This document shows positions 45,318 to 53,324 of a DNA stretch of 64,000 bases, piece after piece. The stretch is taken from assembly GCF_015351075.1 (NCBI RefSeq), contig NZ_JADKRS010000004.1, forward strand, positions 186,001-250,000, written 5' to 3'. The notes under the pieces were generated by a model. It made no database searches. It saw only the letters and a program-made list of their open reading frames with translations, and was not told where the DNA came from. Within the stretch, counting starts at the first letter, position 1, and each line of letters starts with the position of its first letter. This stretch comes from Clavibacter sp. VKM Ac-2873 (GTDB lineage Bacteria; Actinomycetota; Actinomycetes; Actinomycetales; Microbacteriaceae). The position numbers were made by a program, and so were the translations under genes.

Positions 45318-46598
45318 ATGGCAGCGCGGGGACCCGACATGACCGCGTCCCCGGAGGGCGGATCCGGGCTCGGCGGATCCCCGGGCTTCCTCCTCCTCTG
45401 GGGCGCGCAGTCGATCTCGACGCTCGGCGCCAGCTCGGCGTCCTTCGTCCTCGGCCTCCAGGTGTTCGGCGACACGGGCAGCGCGGTCGCGCTCGCGGTC
45501 CTCACGGTCATGTCCTCGACCGGCAACATCTACCTGGCGCCGCTCGCCGGCGCGTTCGCCGACCGCATCGGGCACCGCCGGGCCGCGATCCTCGCCAACG
45601 TGGTCCTCGCGATCGTCTCCGCCGGCATGTTCACGGCATCCCTCATCGGCCCGGGGCGCCTCCTCGGCGTCGTGTACCCGCTCGTGCTGGTCTCCGCGAT
45701 CGCCGCGAGCACGCTCACCCTGACCCTCACGGCCAGCGTCCGGCGCATGCGGCAGGACGCGGACCTGACGCGCATCAACGGCGTCACGACCCTCCTGCAG
45801 CGCGCGCCCGTCATCGTCGCCCCTGTCGTGGGTGCGGCCCTCTACGCCACGGTCGCGCCCGCGTCCGTCTTCCTGGTCGACGGCCTCACCTCGCTCGGCT
45901 GCGTCGCGGCGCTCCTCGTCGTCCGCTGGGACGCGCCGCCCGCGCCCGGGCCGCGGCGGGCGAACCCGTTCCCGGGCGCGCGGGAGGGCATCGCGTGGAT
46001 CCTCCGGCACCGGGGCATCCGCGACATGCAGATCGGCTTCGCGGGCCTCAACCTCTTCAACGGGCTGGGCGTCACGGCCACGACTGCCTACGTGATCCTC
46101 CTCGCCGGCCGGCAGTGGGGATCCGCGTCCGGGCTCGCCGCCTACACCGTGAGCGCCGCGATCGGCCTCGTCGCGGGAGCGGCCGTCGTCGCGTGGCGCG
46201 GCGACCGGATCCCGCGCCTCGTCGCGATCACGTGCATGCCGCTGGTGCTCGGGCTCGTCGGCCGCGCGTCGCTCGGCGTTACGGATGCGCTCGTGCTCGT
46301 GGTCGCGGCCGGGTTCGTGCGCAACGCTGCCATCCAGCTGCAGGGCGCGCCCCTCGCCGCGGTGTGGCAGGAGTCCGCGCCGCCGGCCCAGCAGGGCTCC
46401 ATCCTCGGCGGCGCGCGCCTGCTCGGCCAGGGCCCCTACCCGTTCGCGGTCCTGGCGGGCGGCGGTCTCATCGCCCTGCTCGCGCCGCTCGGGCAGGAGG
46501 AGGCGATGCGCGTCGTGCTCGTGATCGCCGGTGTCGGCGAGGCGGCGTGCGGGCTCGGCATGCTGGGATCGCGTCACGTGCGGGCGCTGTTCGCCTGA
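45318..46598 (+). CDS. MFS transporter, efflux type
   Basis: A 426-residue MFS protein with about twelve membrane helices. It has the DHA3-type A-F-A-D-R-I-G-H-R-R loop after helix 2 and a central basic stretch G-P-R-R-A-N-P-F-P-G-A-R-E-G. The first 25 residues are polar. An in-frame ATG at 45339 is an alternative start. Substrate unknown. A strong hairpin separates it from the convergent SDR gene. Confidence 0.85.
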   Translation: MAARGPDMTASPEGGSGLGGSPGFLLLWGAQSISTLGASSASFVLGLQVFGDTGSAVALAVLTVMSSTGNIYLAPLAGAFADRIGHRRAAILANVVLAIVSAGMFTASLIGPGRLLGVVYPLVLVSAIAASTLTLTLTASVRRMRQDADLTRINGVTTLLQRAPVIVAPVVGAALYATVAPASVFLVDGLTSLGCVAALLVVRWDAPPAPGPRRANPFPGAREGIAWILRHRGIRDMQIGFAGLNLFNGLGVTATTAYVILLAGRQWGSASGLAAYTVSAAIGLVAGAAVVAWRGDRIPRLVAITCMPLVLGLVGRASLGVTDALVLVVAAGFVRNAAIQLQGAPLAAVWQESAPPAQQGSILGGARLLGQGPYPFAVLAGGGLIALLAPLGQEEAMRVVLVIAGVGEAACGLGMLGSRHVRALFA

Positions 46599-46619
46599 CG
46601 CGCGCCACCACGGACGACG

Positions 46620-46651
46620 GAGGGCCGGAGGGGTGATCCCCTCCGGCCCTC
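46620..46651. terminator. Bidirectional terminator
   Basis: A perfect 14-bp stem with a 4-base loop (TGAT), centred on AGGGCCGGAGGGG and its complement, 22 bases after the MFS stop and 38 bases before the SDR stop on the other strand. Confidence 0.75.
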
Positions 46652-46688
46652 GCGCGATCGCGTCCGGCGCCTGCCGGAGCGCGTCTCG

Positions 46689-47585
46689 CTACGGCGTCGG
46701 CATGCCGCCGTTCACGTTCAGCGTCTCGCCGACCACGTAGCTCGACTCGTTCGAGGCGAGGAACACGTAGGCGGGCGCGAGCTCGGCGGGCTGGCCAGCG
46801 CGGCCGAGCGGGGTCTGCTCGCCGAACTCCGGCAGGGCGTCCTCGGGCTGGCCGCCCGCGGTCTGCAGCGGCGTCCAGATCGGGCCGGGCGCGACGACGT
46901 TCACGCGGATGCCCTTGGGCGCCAGCTGGCCGGCGAGGCCCTTCGAGAACGCGTTGATCGAGGCCTTGGTCGTGGCGTAGTGCACGAGGTTCGGCGACGG
47001 CGCGTAGGCCTGGATCGACGACGTGTTGATGATGGAGGAGCCCGGCTTGAGGTGCGGCAGAGCGGCCTTCGTGATCCAGAACATCGCGTAGACGTTGGTC
47101 TTGAAGGTCCGGTCGAACTCCTCGTCCGAGATGTCCTCGAGCGCGTCGACGTTCTGCTGCTTGCCCGCGTTGTTGACGACGATGTCGAGGCCGCCGAGGC
47201 CCTCGACCGCCTTCTGGACGAGCTCGCGGCTGAACTCCGCGGTCGCGATGTCGCCGGGGATGGCGACGGCCTTCCGACCGGCCTCCTCGATGAGGGCGAC
47301 GACCTTCTTCGCGTCCTCCTCCTCCTCGGGGAGGTAGGAGAGCGCGACGTCCGCGCCCTCGCGGGCGTAGGCGATGGCGACGGCCGCGCCGATGCCGGAG
47401 TCGGCGCCGGTCACGAGGGCCTTGCGTCCCTCGAGGCGGTTCGATCCGCGGTACGTCTTCTCGCCGCGGTCCGCGGTGTCGTCGAGCGCGGCGTCGAGGC
47501 CGGGCCCGTCCTGCTGTTGCGCGCTGGGCTGGATGTCCGCGTACATCTTCGTCGGGTCCTGGAACGTGTACTGGTCGGTGCTCAT
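46689..47585 (-). CDS. SDR family oxidoreductase (GsiB/YhdF/YghA-like)
   Basis: A 298-residue classical short-chain dehydrogenase with a 50-residue N-terminal extension seen in the general-stress YghA/YhdF group. Cofactor loop V-T-G-A-D-S-G-I-G-A-A-V; N-N-A-G-K; catalytic Ser in I-N-T-S-S-I, Tyr and Lys in V-H-Y-A-T-T-K. The acidic residue after the loop region suggests NADP/NAD use cannot be assigned. It lies downstream of four small acidic proteins on the same strand and may be co-expressed with them. The start follows an AGGAGAC site. Confidence 0.88.
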   Translation of the reverse strand: MSTDQYTFQDPTKMYADIQPSAQQQDGPGLDAALDDTADRGEKTYRGSNRLEGRKALVTGADSGIGAAVAIAYAREGADVALSYLPEEEEDAKKVVALIEEAGRKAVAIPGDIATAEFSRELVQKAVEGLGGLDIVVNNAGKQQNVDALEDISDEEFDRTFKTNVYAMFWITKAALPHLKPGSSIINTSSIQAYAPSPNLVHYATTKASINAFSKGLAGQLAPKGIRVNVVAPGPIWTPLQTAGGQPEDALPEFGEQTPLGRAGQPAELAPAYVFLASNESSYVVGETLNVNGGMPTP

Positions 47586-47631
47586 GTGTCTCCTGGTGCT
47601 GTGATCTGCGTGCGGGAAGGGGAGGGCGGGA

Positions 47632-47931
47632 TCAGCTCGGCGGGGTGTCGTCGAGGTCGATGTCCTGGCCGGCGAGCTCGTTGTCGGCGAGCACGGGCTC
47701 GGCCTCGCCGTCGACGCCGAGGACGTCGGCCTCGGGCTCGGCGTCGGCTGCCGCGACGGCGTCGTCCTCGTCGATCTCCTCGACGGGCTCGTCGGCGTCG
47801 GGGAGGACGGTCTCGCCGGCGACGGCGTCGTTCACGACCGTGTCGTGCGCGAGCGCCTCGGTGTCCAGGGCCGTGTCATCACCGGTGGCGTCGTCACCGG
47901 GGGTGGTGGAGGTGGCGTCGGTCACGGTCAC
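47632..47931 (-). CDS. Small highly acidic protein, probably disordered
   Basis: A 99-residue protein, nearly all Asp, Glu, Ala, Thr, Val and Pro, with no Cys, no Trp and no Lys or Arg that I can see. It should be disordered. GTG at 47931 overlaps the stop of the upstream small gene (GTGA). Similar anonymous acidic proteins are frequent in actinobacteria beside stress SDRs. Function unknown. Confidence 0.55.
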   Translation of the reverse strand: MTVTDATSTTPGDDATGDDTALDTEALAHDTVVNDAVAGETVLPDADEPVEEIDEDDAVAAADAEPEADVLGVDGEAEPVLADNELAGQDIDLDDTPPS

Positions 47932-48212
47932 TCCCCGGCCTCGGGCTTGGGGTGGCCGGGGATCGAGTCGCCGCTGAGGTTGAGCTCGTCGGGATCCACG
48001 TCGATCTGGCCGACGTCGTCGGGTCCGCCCGAACCGGGGAGCACCTGCACGTCGTCCGCGGCGGCGGGGACGTCGTCGGAGACGCCCTCGCTGTCGGCGA
48101 TCTGCTGCTCCTGCTTGACGCGCGTGTCGTCCTCGCTCTGCGAGATGAAGTCCTTGTCCTGGCGCGTGTCCGAGGTGTCGGCAGGCGCGAGGCGGGGGTC
48201 GTCGGTGTCCAT
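47928..48212 (-). CDS. Small acidic protein, unknown
   Basis: A 94-residue hydrophilic protein, Asp/Glu/Gln-rich with D-K-D-F-I-S-Q-S-E-D-D-T-R-V-K-Q-E near residue 20-36. Probably disordered. The ATG at 48212 is seven bases after TAGCGT, so a promoter lies here and the transcript may be leaderless. A longer start at 48263 is not supported. Confidence 0.6.
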   Translation of the reverse strand: MDTDDPRLAPADTSDTRQDKDFISQSEDDTRVKQEQQIADSEGVSDDVPAAADDVQVLPGSGGPDDVGQIDVDPDELNLSGDSIPGHPKPEAGE

Positions 48213-48219
48213 GCCTTCG

Positions 48220-48225
48220 ACGCTA
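48220..48225 (-). promoter_or_regulatory. -10 box, leaderless
   Basis: TAGCGT on the minus strand, seven bases before the ATG at 48212. It marks a possible internal promoter in the acidic-protein operon. Confidence 0.45.
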
Positions 48226-48313
48226 CGCTCGGCCCCGAGAGCTGTGTGGTGGCGCTCAGGCAACGCTCATGTGCGGGATCCGAGGCGCTCCGCAGCGGGG
48301 CGTCCGGGGTGGA

Positions 48314-48466
48314 TCACTGGTCGTCGGGGCCCTCGCCGAACGGGTCGGGAGCGGCCTCGCGGGCGTCCTCCTCCGCGGCCTCCAGGCGCTCGGCGACCGA
48401 GTCGGCGTCGAGGGGCGTGGGCTCGGCGATCGGGCGCCGCGGGGCGTCGGCGGCGGGATCCGTCAT
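48314..48466 (-). CDS. 50-residue acidic protein
   Basis: A short frame (M-T-D-P-A-A-D-A-P-R-R ... F-G-E-G-P-D-D-Q) with an Ala/Glu-rich helix-like middle (A-E-R-L-E-A-A-E-E-D-A-R-E-A-A). The ATG lies one base after the stop of the upstream gene, which suggests coupled translation. Function unknown. Confidence 0.45.
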   Translation of the reverse strand: MTDPAADAPRRPIAEPTPLDADSVAERLEAAEEDAREAAPDPFGEGPDDQ

Positions 48467-48467
48467 G

Positions 48468-48779
48468 TCAGCGGCCCTCGGGGTCGACGTGCCCGGCGGC
48501 GTCGTCGGCCGGCGCGCTCATGTGCGAGTCGGCGGCGGTGACGGAGCGGTTGTCGGGCACCGCGGGGTACTCGGCGCTCGCCGGATCCGCGTCCTCCACC
48601 TCGAGGGTGTCCTCCTCCGCGTGCCCGTAGGCGGTGCCGTCGGGCGCCCGCACCGCGTCGCCCACGCCGGCGGGAGCGCCGCCGGGGGAGACCACGTCGT
48701 CGACCGTCACCAGTCCGTCGGGATCGCCGGGTCCGCGCCCGGTGCGGATGCCGTCGGCCTGGTCGTCGCGATCGCTCAT
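48468..48779 (-). CDS. Small acidic protein, unknown
   Basis: A 103-residue hydrophilic protein, Asp/Gly/Pro/Ala-rich, with T-L-E-V-E-D-A-D-P-A-S-A-E and a short H-x-D-P-E-G end. Probably disordered. ATG at 48779 is seven bases after TAGGGT on the minus strand. It is the first of a minus-strand series of four small acidic proteins followed by an SDR. Confidence 0.55.
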   Translation of the reverse strand: MSDRDDQADGIRTGRGPGDPDGLVTVDDVVSPGGAPAGVGDAVRAPDGTAYGHAEEDTLEVEDADPASAEYPAVPDNRSVTAADSHMSAPADDAAGHVDPEGR

Positions 48780-48786
48780 GGTCCCC

Positions 48787-48792
48787 ACCCTA
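48787..48792 (-). promoter_or_regulatory. -10 box of the acidic-protein operon, leaderless
   Basis: TAGGGT on the minus strand, seven bases before the ATG at 48779. Confidence 0.5.
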
Positions 48793-48949
48793 CGAGCGAC
48801 GGCCCGCGCGCGTCCGCTCCCGCGGATGTGCACGACGCCGTCGGCGGATGTCGGCCCCTCGGTTGACTGGACTCTCGCCGCACGGGCCTCCCGCGTCCTC
48901 GACGGACCGGCCTCGGAGCGCGACGACGAGCGCGGGAGGCGACGGCCAC

Positions 48950-50110
48950 ATGGACATGCGATACGGGATCAACCCCCATCGGGCGCCGGCGCGGATGACG
49001 GCCACGGGTCCGGGCGGCCTGCCGTTCCGGATCGTGAACGGCGACCCGTCCTACGTCAACGTGCTGGACGCGCTGAACGCCTGGCAGCTCGTCCGCGAGG
49101 GCGGCGTCGCCCTCGGGACGGCGGTCGCGGCGTCGTTCAAGCACGTGTCTCCGGCCGGCGTCGCCCGCGCCGGGTCGCTGGACGCGGTGGTCCGCGCCGA
49201 CTCCGGGCTCGACGCCTCCGAGGAGGCCGACGACGTGACGAGCGCGTACCTCCGGGCGCGGGACGCCGACCCGAAGTCGTCCTACGGCGACGTCGTCGCC
49301 GTCAGCCATGAGGTGTCCCGCGACCTGGCGATGCGCCTGGCGGGGATGGTCTCCGACGGGATCATCGCGCCGGGGTTCGCGGACGGCGCCGTCGAGATCC
49401 TCCGGCGGAAGAAGCGGGGCGCGTTCCTCGTCCTGGAGGCCGACGCGGGCTTCGTCGCGCCGCCCGAGGAGTCGCGGGACCTCTTCGGGGTGCGTCTCAC
49501 CCAGCCGGCGGACCGCGTGGCGATCGACCGCGGGCTGCTCGCGCGCACGGACGGCGCGCCCCTGCCGGATCACGCCGTGGACGACCTGCTGCTCGGCATG
49601 GTCGCGCTCCGCTACACGCAGTCCAACTCCGTGGCCTACGTGCGGGACGGCGTGACGCTGGGGATCGGCGCCGGGCAGCAGTCGCGCGTGGACTGCACGC
49701 GCCTCGCCGGGGCGAAGACCGACACCTGGTGGCTGCGGCGGCTCCCGGCCGTGCGGGACATGGCGTTCCGGGCGGGCGTCGGCCGGCAGGAGCGGATCAA
49801 CTGGCGGATCCGGTGCGTCGAGGGCGACATGACGCCCGACGAGGCGTCCCGGCTGGCGGACGCGCTCGTCGGCACCGCTCCCGACATCGACGACCACGAC
49901 CGGCGCGCGTGGATGGCGGGCCTCGACCACGTGGCCTTCGCCTCGGACGGCTTCCTGCCGTTCCGGGACAACATCGACCACGCGCGCCGGCACGGCGTGC
50001 GGTACGTCGCGGAGCCCGGCGGATCGGTGCGGGCCGACGAGGTCGCGGCTGTCTGCGCCGAGCACGGCATCACGCGGGTGCGGACCGGGCTGCGGCTGTT
50101 CCACCACTGA
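48950..50110 (+). CDS. Standalone AICAR formyltransferase (PurH C-domain type)
   Basis: A 386-residue protein matching only the AICAR transformylase part of PurH, which formylates AICAR with 10-formyl-THF in purine synthesis. The start L/M-R-Y-G-I-N-P-H is the standard entry to this domain; the catalytic Lys-His pair is in S-F-K-H-V-S-P-A-G; T-Q-S-N-S-V, G-I-G-A-G-Q-Q-S-R-V-D and A-S-D-G-F-L-P-F are present in order. The IMP cyclohydrolase domain is missing, so it is either a paralogue or a form used with a separate cyclohydrolase. GGGAGG lies ten bases before the ATG. Confidence 0.88.
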   Translation: MDMRYGINPHRAPARMTATGPGGLPFRIVNGDPSYVNVLDALNAWQLVREGGVALGTAVAASFKHVSPAGVARAGSLDAVVRADSGLDASEEADDVTSAYLRARDADPKSSYGDVVAVSHEVSRDLAMRLAGMVSDGIIAPGFADGAVEILRRKKRGAFLVLEADAGFVAPPEESRDLFGVRLTQPADRVAIDRGLLARTDGAPLPDHAVDDLLLGMVALRYTQSNSVAYVRDGVTLGIGAGQQSRVDCTRLAGAKTDTWWLRRLPAVRDMAFRAGVGRQERINWRIRCVEGDMTPDEASRLADALVGTAPDIDDHDRRAWMAGLDHVAFASDGFLPFRDNIDHARRHGVRYVAEPGGSVRADEVAAVCAEHGITRVRTGLRLFHH

Positions 50111-50238
50111 TCGCGATCGCGTCTCCGGTCTCCGCGAGACGGCTTCCACGCCCCCGAAACGGGTCGCCGCAACGCCCCGCGGAGGGTCCCCGCGAGTCGT
50201 CATGGGCCGGGTTGCGTTCCCGTCCCGGCGCCTTCATA

Positions 50239-50257
50239 TTAGGTGAGCCTTGCCTAA
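50239..50257. promoter_or_regulatory. Iron box (IdeR/DmdR/DtxR operator)
   Basis: TTAGGTGAGCCTTGCCTAA is a 19-bp match to the iron-box consensus, with both outer half-sites intact. It lies 57 bases before the decarboxylase ATG and is expected to repress the siderophore operon when iron is sufficient. Confidence 0.9.
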
Positions 50258-50313
50258 CCAGGCTGGGTGCTCGTGACCCGGACACGGCTCCCCATCGAAC
50301 CGACGAAGGACCC

Positions 50314-51927
50314 ATGACCCTCTCCCCGCACGCCTCCCGACCCTCCGATCCGACCCTCGACGACCTCCCGTCGGCAGACGTCGTCGTCGCGGATCCCGCC
50401 GCGGAGCTGTTCTCCGACCGCTCGCTCCCCGGCTGGGACGCCGCCCTCCGCGCCGCCGCCGCCCACGTGCGCGCCGCCGCCCGCCGCGCCGACGGACCGT
50501 TCACCGGCATCACGCCCGAGCGCCTCCGCGGATCCTTCGCCGGGCTCGACCTCGAGCGCCCGCTGGGCGCCCTCGACGACGCCCTCGACGAGCTCGACGA
50601 CCTGTACCTCCGCGACGCGGTCTGGTTCCACGACCCGTCGTACGTCGCGCACCTCAACTGCCCGATCCTCATCCCGGCCATCGCGGGCGAGCTCATCCTC
50701 TCCAGCGTCAACACGTCGATGGACACGTGGGACCAGAGCGCGGGCGCGACCCTCATCGAGCGCGCGCTCATCGACTGGACCGCGGGCCGCATCGGCCTCG
50801 GCGACGACGCCGACGGCGTCTTCACGAGCGGCGGCAGCCAGTCGAACCTCCAGGCGCTGCTGCTCGCGCGCGACGAGGCGGCGGCCGCGCAGGGTCTCCC
50901 GCCCGCCGACCGGCAGCGGATGCGCATCCTCGTCAGCGACGTCGGCCACTTCAGCGTCGAGAAGAGCGCCCGCATCCTCGGTCTCGCCCCCGACGCGGTC
51001 ATCCGCGTGCCGAGCGACGACGCCAAGCGGATGCGCGTCGACGCCCTCGAGCGCGAGCTAGCGCGCTGCCGCGCTGCAGGCCTCCTGCCCATCGCGGTCG
51101 TCGCCACCGCGGGCACCACCGACTTCGGCAGCGTGGACCCGCTGCCCGCGATCGGCGACGTGTGCCGGCGGGAGGGGATCTGGCTGCACGTCGACGCGGC
51201 GTACGGCGGCGGGCTCCTGACGTCGCTCCGGCACCGGCACCTGCTCGACGGGATCGGACGCGCCGACTCGGTGACCGTCGACTACCACAAGACCTTCTTC
51301 CAGCCCGTGAGCTCCAGCGCGCTCCTCGTGCGCGACGGCCGCACGCTCCGGCACGCGACGCTGCACGCGGACTACCTGAACCCCGCGGATCGCGCGCACG
51401 AGGAGATCCCCAACCAGGTCGACAAGTCCCTGCAGACAACGCGGCGCTTCGACGCGCTGAAGCTGTGGCTGACGCTGCGGACGGTGGGCGCCGACGGCGT
51501 GGGCCGGATGCTCGACGACGTCATCGCGCTCGCGGACCGCACCTGGTCGGCGGTGCGGCGGGATCCGGCGCTCGACGTGGTGGTCCGGCCCGAGATCAGC
51601 GCGCTCGTGTTCCGGTACGTGCCGGCGGGGGAGCGGGGCGGATCCCCGGGGCCGGACGCGGGAGCGCGCTCCGACGTCGTCAACCGCGGCATCCGCCAGG
51701 CGATCCAGGACTCGGGCCGCGCGATGGTCGCGGCGACCCGCGTCGGCGGGCGCGCCCACCTCAAGCTCACGCTGCTGAACCCGGCGACGACCGACGCGCA
51801 CATCCGGGAGATCCTCGGGATGGTGGTGGCGGCGGGCGACGCGCTCGAAGCCGGCCTGAGCGGCGTCGCGGCGCCCGGCGTGCCCGCCGTCGCCGTCGCC
51901 GTCGCCGTCGCGGAGGCCGCACGATGA
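50314..51927 (+). CDS. desA: PLP-dependent decarboxylase for siderophore synthesis (DesA-like)
   Basis: A 537-residue group II PLP decarboxylase. It should make cadaverine from lysine (or a related diamine) as the first step to a hydroxamate siderophore. The PLP site lysine is in V-D-Y-H-K-T-F-F-Q; the Asp that holds the PLP ring is in H-V-D-A-A-Y-G-G; S-G-G-S-Q-S-N-L and the Thr-Ser motif are upstream. First gene of a three-gene overlapping operon behind an iron box. GAAGGA precedes the ATG; the TGA overlaps the next ATG. Confidence 0.92.
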   Translation: MTLSPHASRPSDPTLDDLPSADVVVADPAAELFSDRSLPGWDAALRAAAAHVRAAARRADGPFTGITPERLRGSFAGLDLERPLGALDDALDELDDLYLRDAVWFHDPSYVAHLNCPILIPAIAGELILSSVNTSMDTWDQSAGATLIERALIDWTAGRIGLGDDADGVFTSGGSQSNLQALLLARDEAAAAQGLPPADRQRMRILVSDVGHFSVEKSARILGLAPDAVIRVPSDDAKRMRVDALERELARCRAAGLLPIAVVATAGTTDFGSVDPLPAIGDVCRREGIWLHVDAAYGGGLLTSLRHRHLLDGIGRADSVTVDYHKTFFQPVSSSALLVRDGRTLRHATLHADYLNPADRAHEEIPNQVDKSLQTTRRFDALKLWLTLRTVGADGVGRMLDDVIALADRTWSAVRRDPALDVVVRPEISALVFRYVPAGERGGSPGPDAGARSDVVNRGIRQAIQDSGRAMVAATRVGGRAHLKLTLLNPATTDAHIREILGMVVAAGDALEAGLSGVAAPGVPAVAVAVAVAEAAR

Positions 51928-53324
51928 GCGCCGCGTCCGCGTCCGCGTCCGCGCCCGCCGTCGCCAGCCGCATCCACGACGTCGTCGCGGTGGGCCTCGG
52001 CCCCGCGAACCTCGGGCTCGCCTGCCTCGCCGATCCCCTCGACGACCTCGATCTCGTCGTGCTCGAGCGGAAGCCGCGCTTCGACTGGCACCCCGGCATG
52101 ATGCTGCCGACCGCGCACCTGCAGACGCCGTTCCTCGCGGACCTCGTGACGCTCGCCGATCCGACGTCCCGCTTCTCGTTCCTCGCTTACCTCAAGGACA
52201 CCGGGCGGCTCTACTCCTTCTACATCCGGGAGGACTTCTTCGTGCTGCGCAGCGAGTACGTCGCGTACTGCCGGTGGGCGGCGGAGCGCGCGCGGGGGAT
52301 CGAGCTCGACCGCGACGTGCGGGCGGTCTCCTACGACGAGACCCTCGGCGCGTACGTCGTCGAGTCGGTCGACGCCGCGGGCACCGCGCACGTGCACCGG
52401 GGGCGGAACCTCGTCGTCGGCGTCGGCACTCCACCGTGGCTGCCCGAGGCCGTGCGCGACCTCCCGGGCGTCGTGCACAGCTCCGGCTACCTCGGCGCCA
52501 AGGACCGGCTGCAGGAGCGGGACGCGATCACGGTCGTCGGCAGCGGGCAGAGCGCCGCGGAGATCTACCGCGACCTCCTCGAGGACGTGGACTCCCGCGG
52601 CTACCGGCTCGACTGGATCACGCGCTCGCCGCGGTTCTTCCCGCTCGAGTACACGCGGCTCACGCTCGAGATGACGAGCCCCGAGTACAGCGACCACTTC
52701 TTCGGCCTGCCCGCCGACGCGCGCGCGGCGCTGCTGCGCGAGCAGCGGAACCTCTACAAGGGGATCGACTCGGAGCTCATCGACGACGTGTTCCAGACGC
52801 TCTACCGGAAGCGCCTCGCCTTCGACGCGCTGCGGGCGGAGGGGCGGCTCGCGGCAGGCGGCGACGCGGGATCCGGCGTGCCGACCCGGCTGCTCACGAA
52901 CGCCGAGGTCGTCTCGGCGCGGGCGACGGCCGACGGCGGCGCGGTCCTCGGGCTCCGGCACGCCGAGACGGGCGCCGAGCGCGACTGGCCCACGAGCGCG
53001 GTGGTCATGGCGAGCGGGTACGACGCCTCCGCCCCCGGGATCCTCGACGGGCTCGGCGACCGCGTGCACCGCGACGCGCGCGGCCGGCTCGACGTGGCGC
53101 GCGAGCACACGGTCGATGACGCGGGCACGCTCTTCGTGCAGAACGCCGAGGTGCACACGCACGGCTTCGTGGCGCCCGACCTCGGCATGACGGCGCACCG
53201 CAACTCGCGGATCCTCCGCGCGATCACGGGCCGCGAGGACTACCGGGTGGAGGAGCGGATCGCGTTCCAGGAGTTCGGGCTGCCCGAGGACGAGCCCCTG
53301 GCCGGATCGGGGGTGCTCGCGTGA
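51924..53324 (+). CDS. desB: Diamine/lysine N-monooxygenase (DesB-like)
   Basis: A 466-residue FAD- and NADPH-dependent N-hydroxylase. It hydroxylates the free amine of cadaverine (or lysine/ornithine). FAD loop G-L-G-P-A-N-L-G-L-A near 24-33, NADPH loop V-V-G-S-G-Q-S-A-A-E-I-Y near 205, substrate segment N-L-Y-K-G-I-D, and the V-Q-N-A-E-V-H-T-H-G-F motif near the C-terminus. The ATG overlaps the upstream stop (ATGA), and the stop overlaps the next GTG. Confidence 0.92.
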   Translation: MSAASASASAPAVASRIHDVVAVGLGPANLGLACLADPLDDLDLVVLERKPRFDWHPGMMLPTAHLQTPFLADLVTLADPTSRFSFLAYLKDTGRLYSFYIREDFFVLRSEYVAYCRWAAERARGIELDRDVRAVSYDETLGAYVVESVDAAGTAHVHRGRNLVVGVGTPPWLPEAVRDLPGVVHSSGYLGAKDRLQERDAITVVGSGQSAAEIYRDLLEDVDSRGYRLDWITRSPRFFPLEYTRLTLEMTSPEYSDHFFGLPADARAALLREQRNLYKGIDSELIDDVFQTLYRKRLAFDALRAEGRLAAGGDAGSGVPTRLLTNAEVVSARATADGGAVLGLRHAETGAERDWPTSAVVMASGYDASAPGILDGLGDRVHRDARGRLDVAREHTVDDAGTLFVQNAEVHTHGFVAPDLGMTAHRNSRILRAITGREDYRVEERIAFQEFGLPEDEPLAGSGVLA

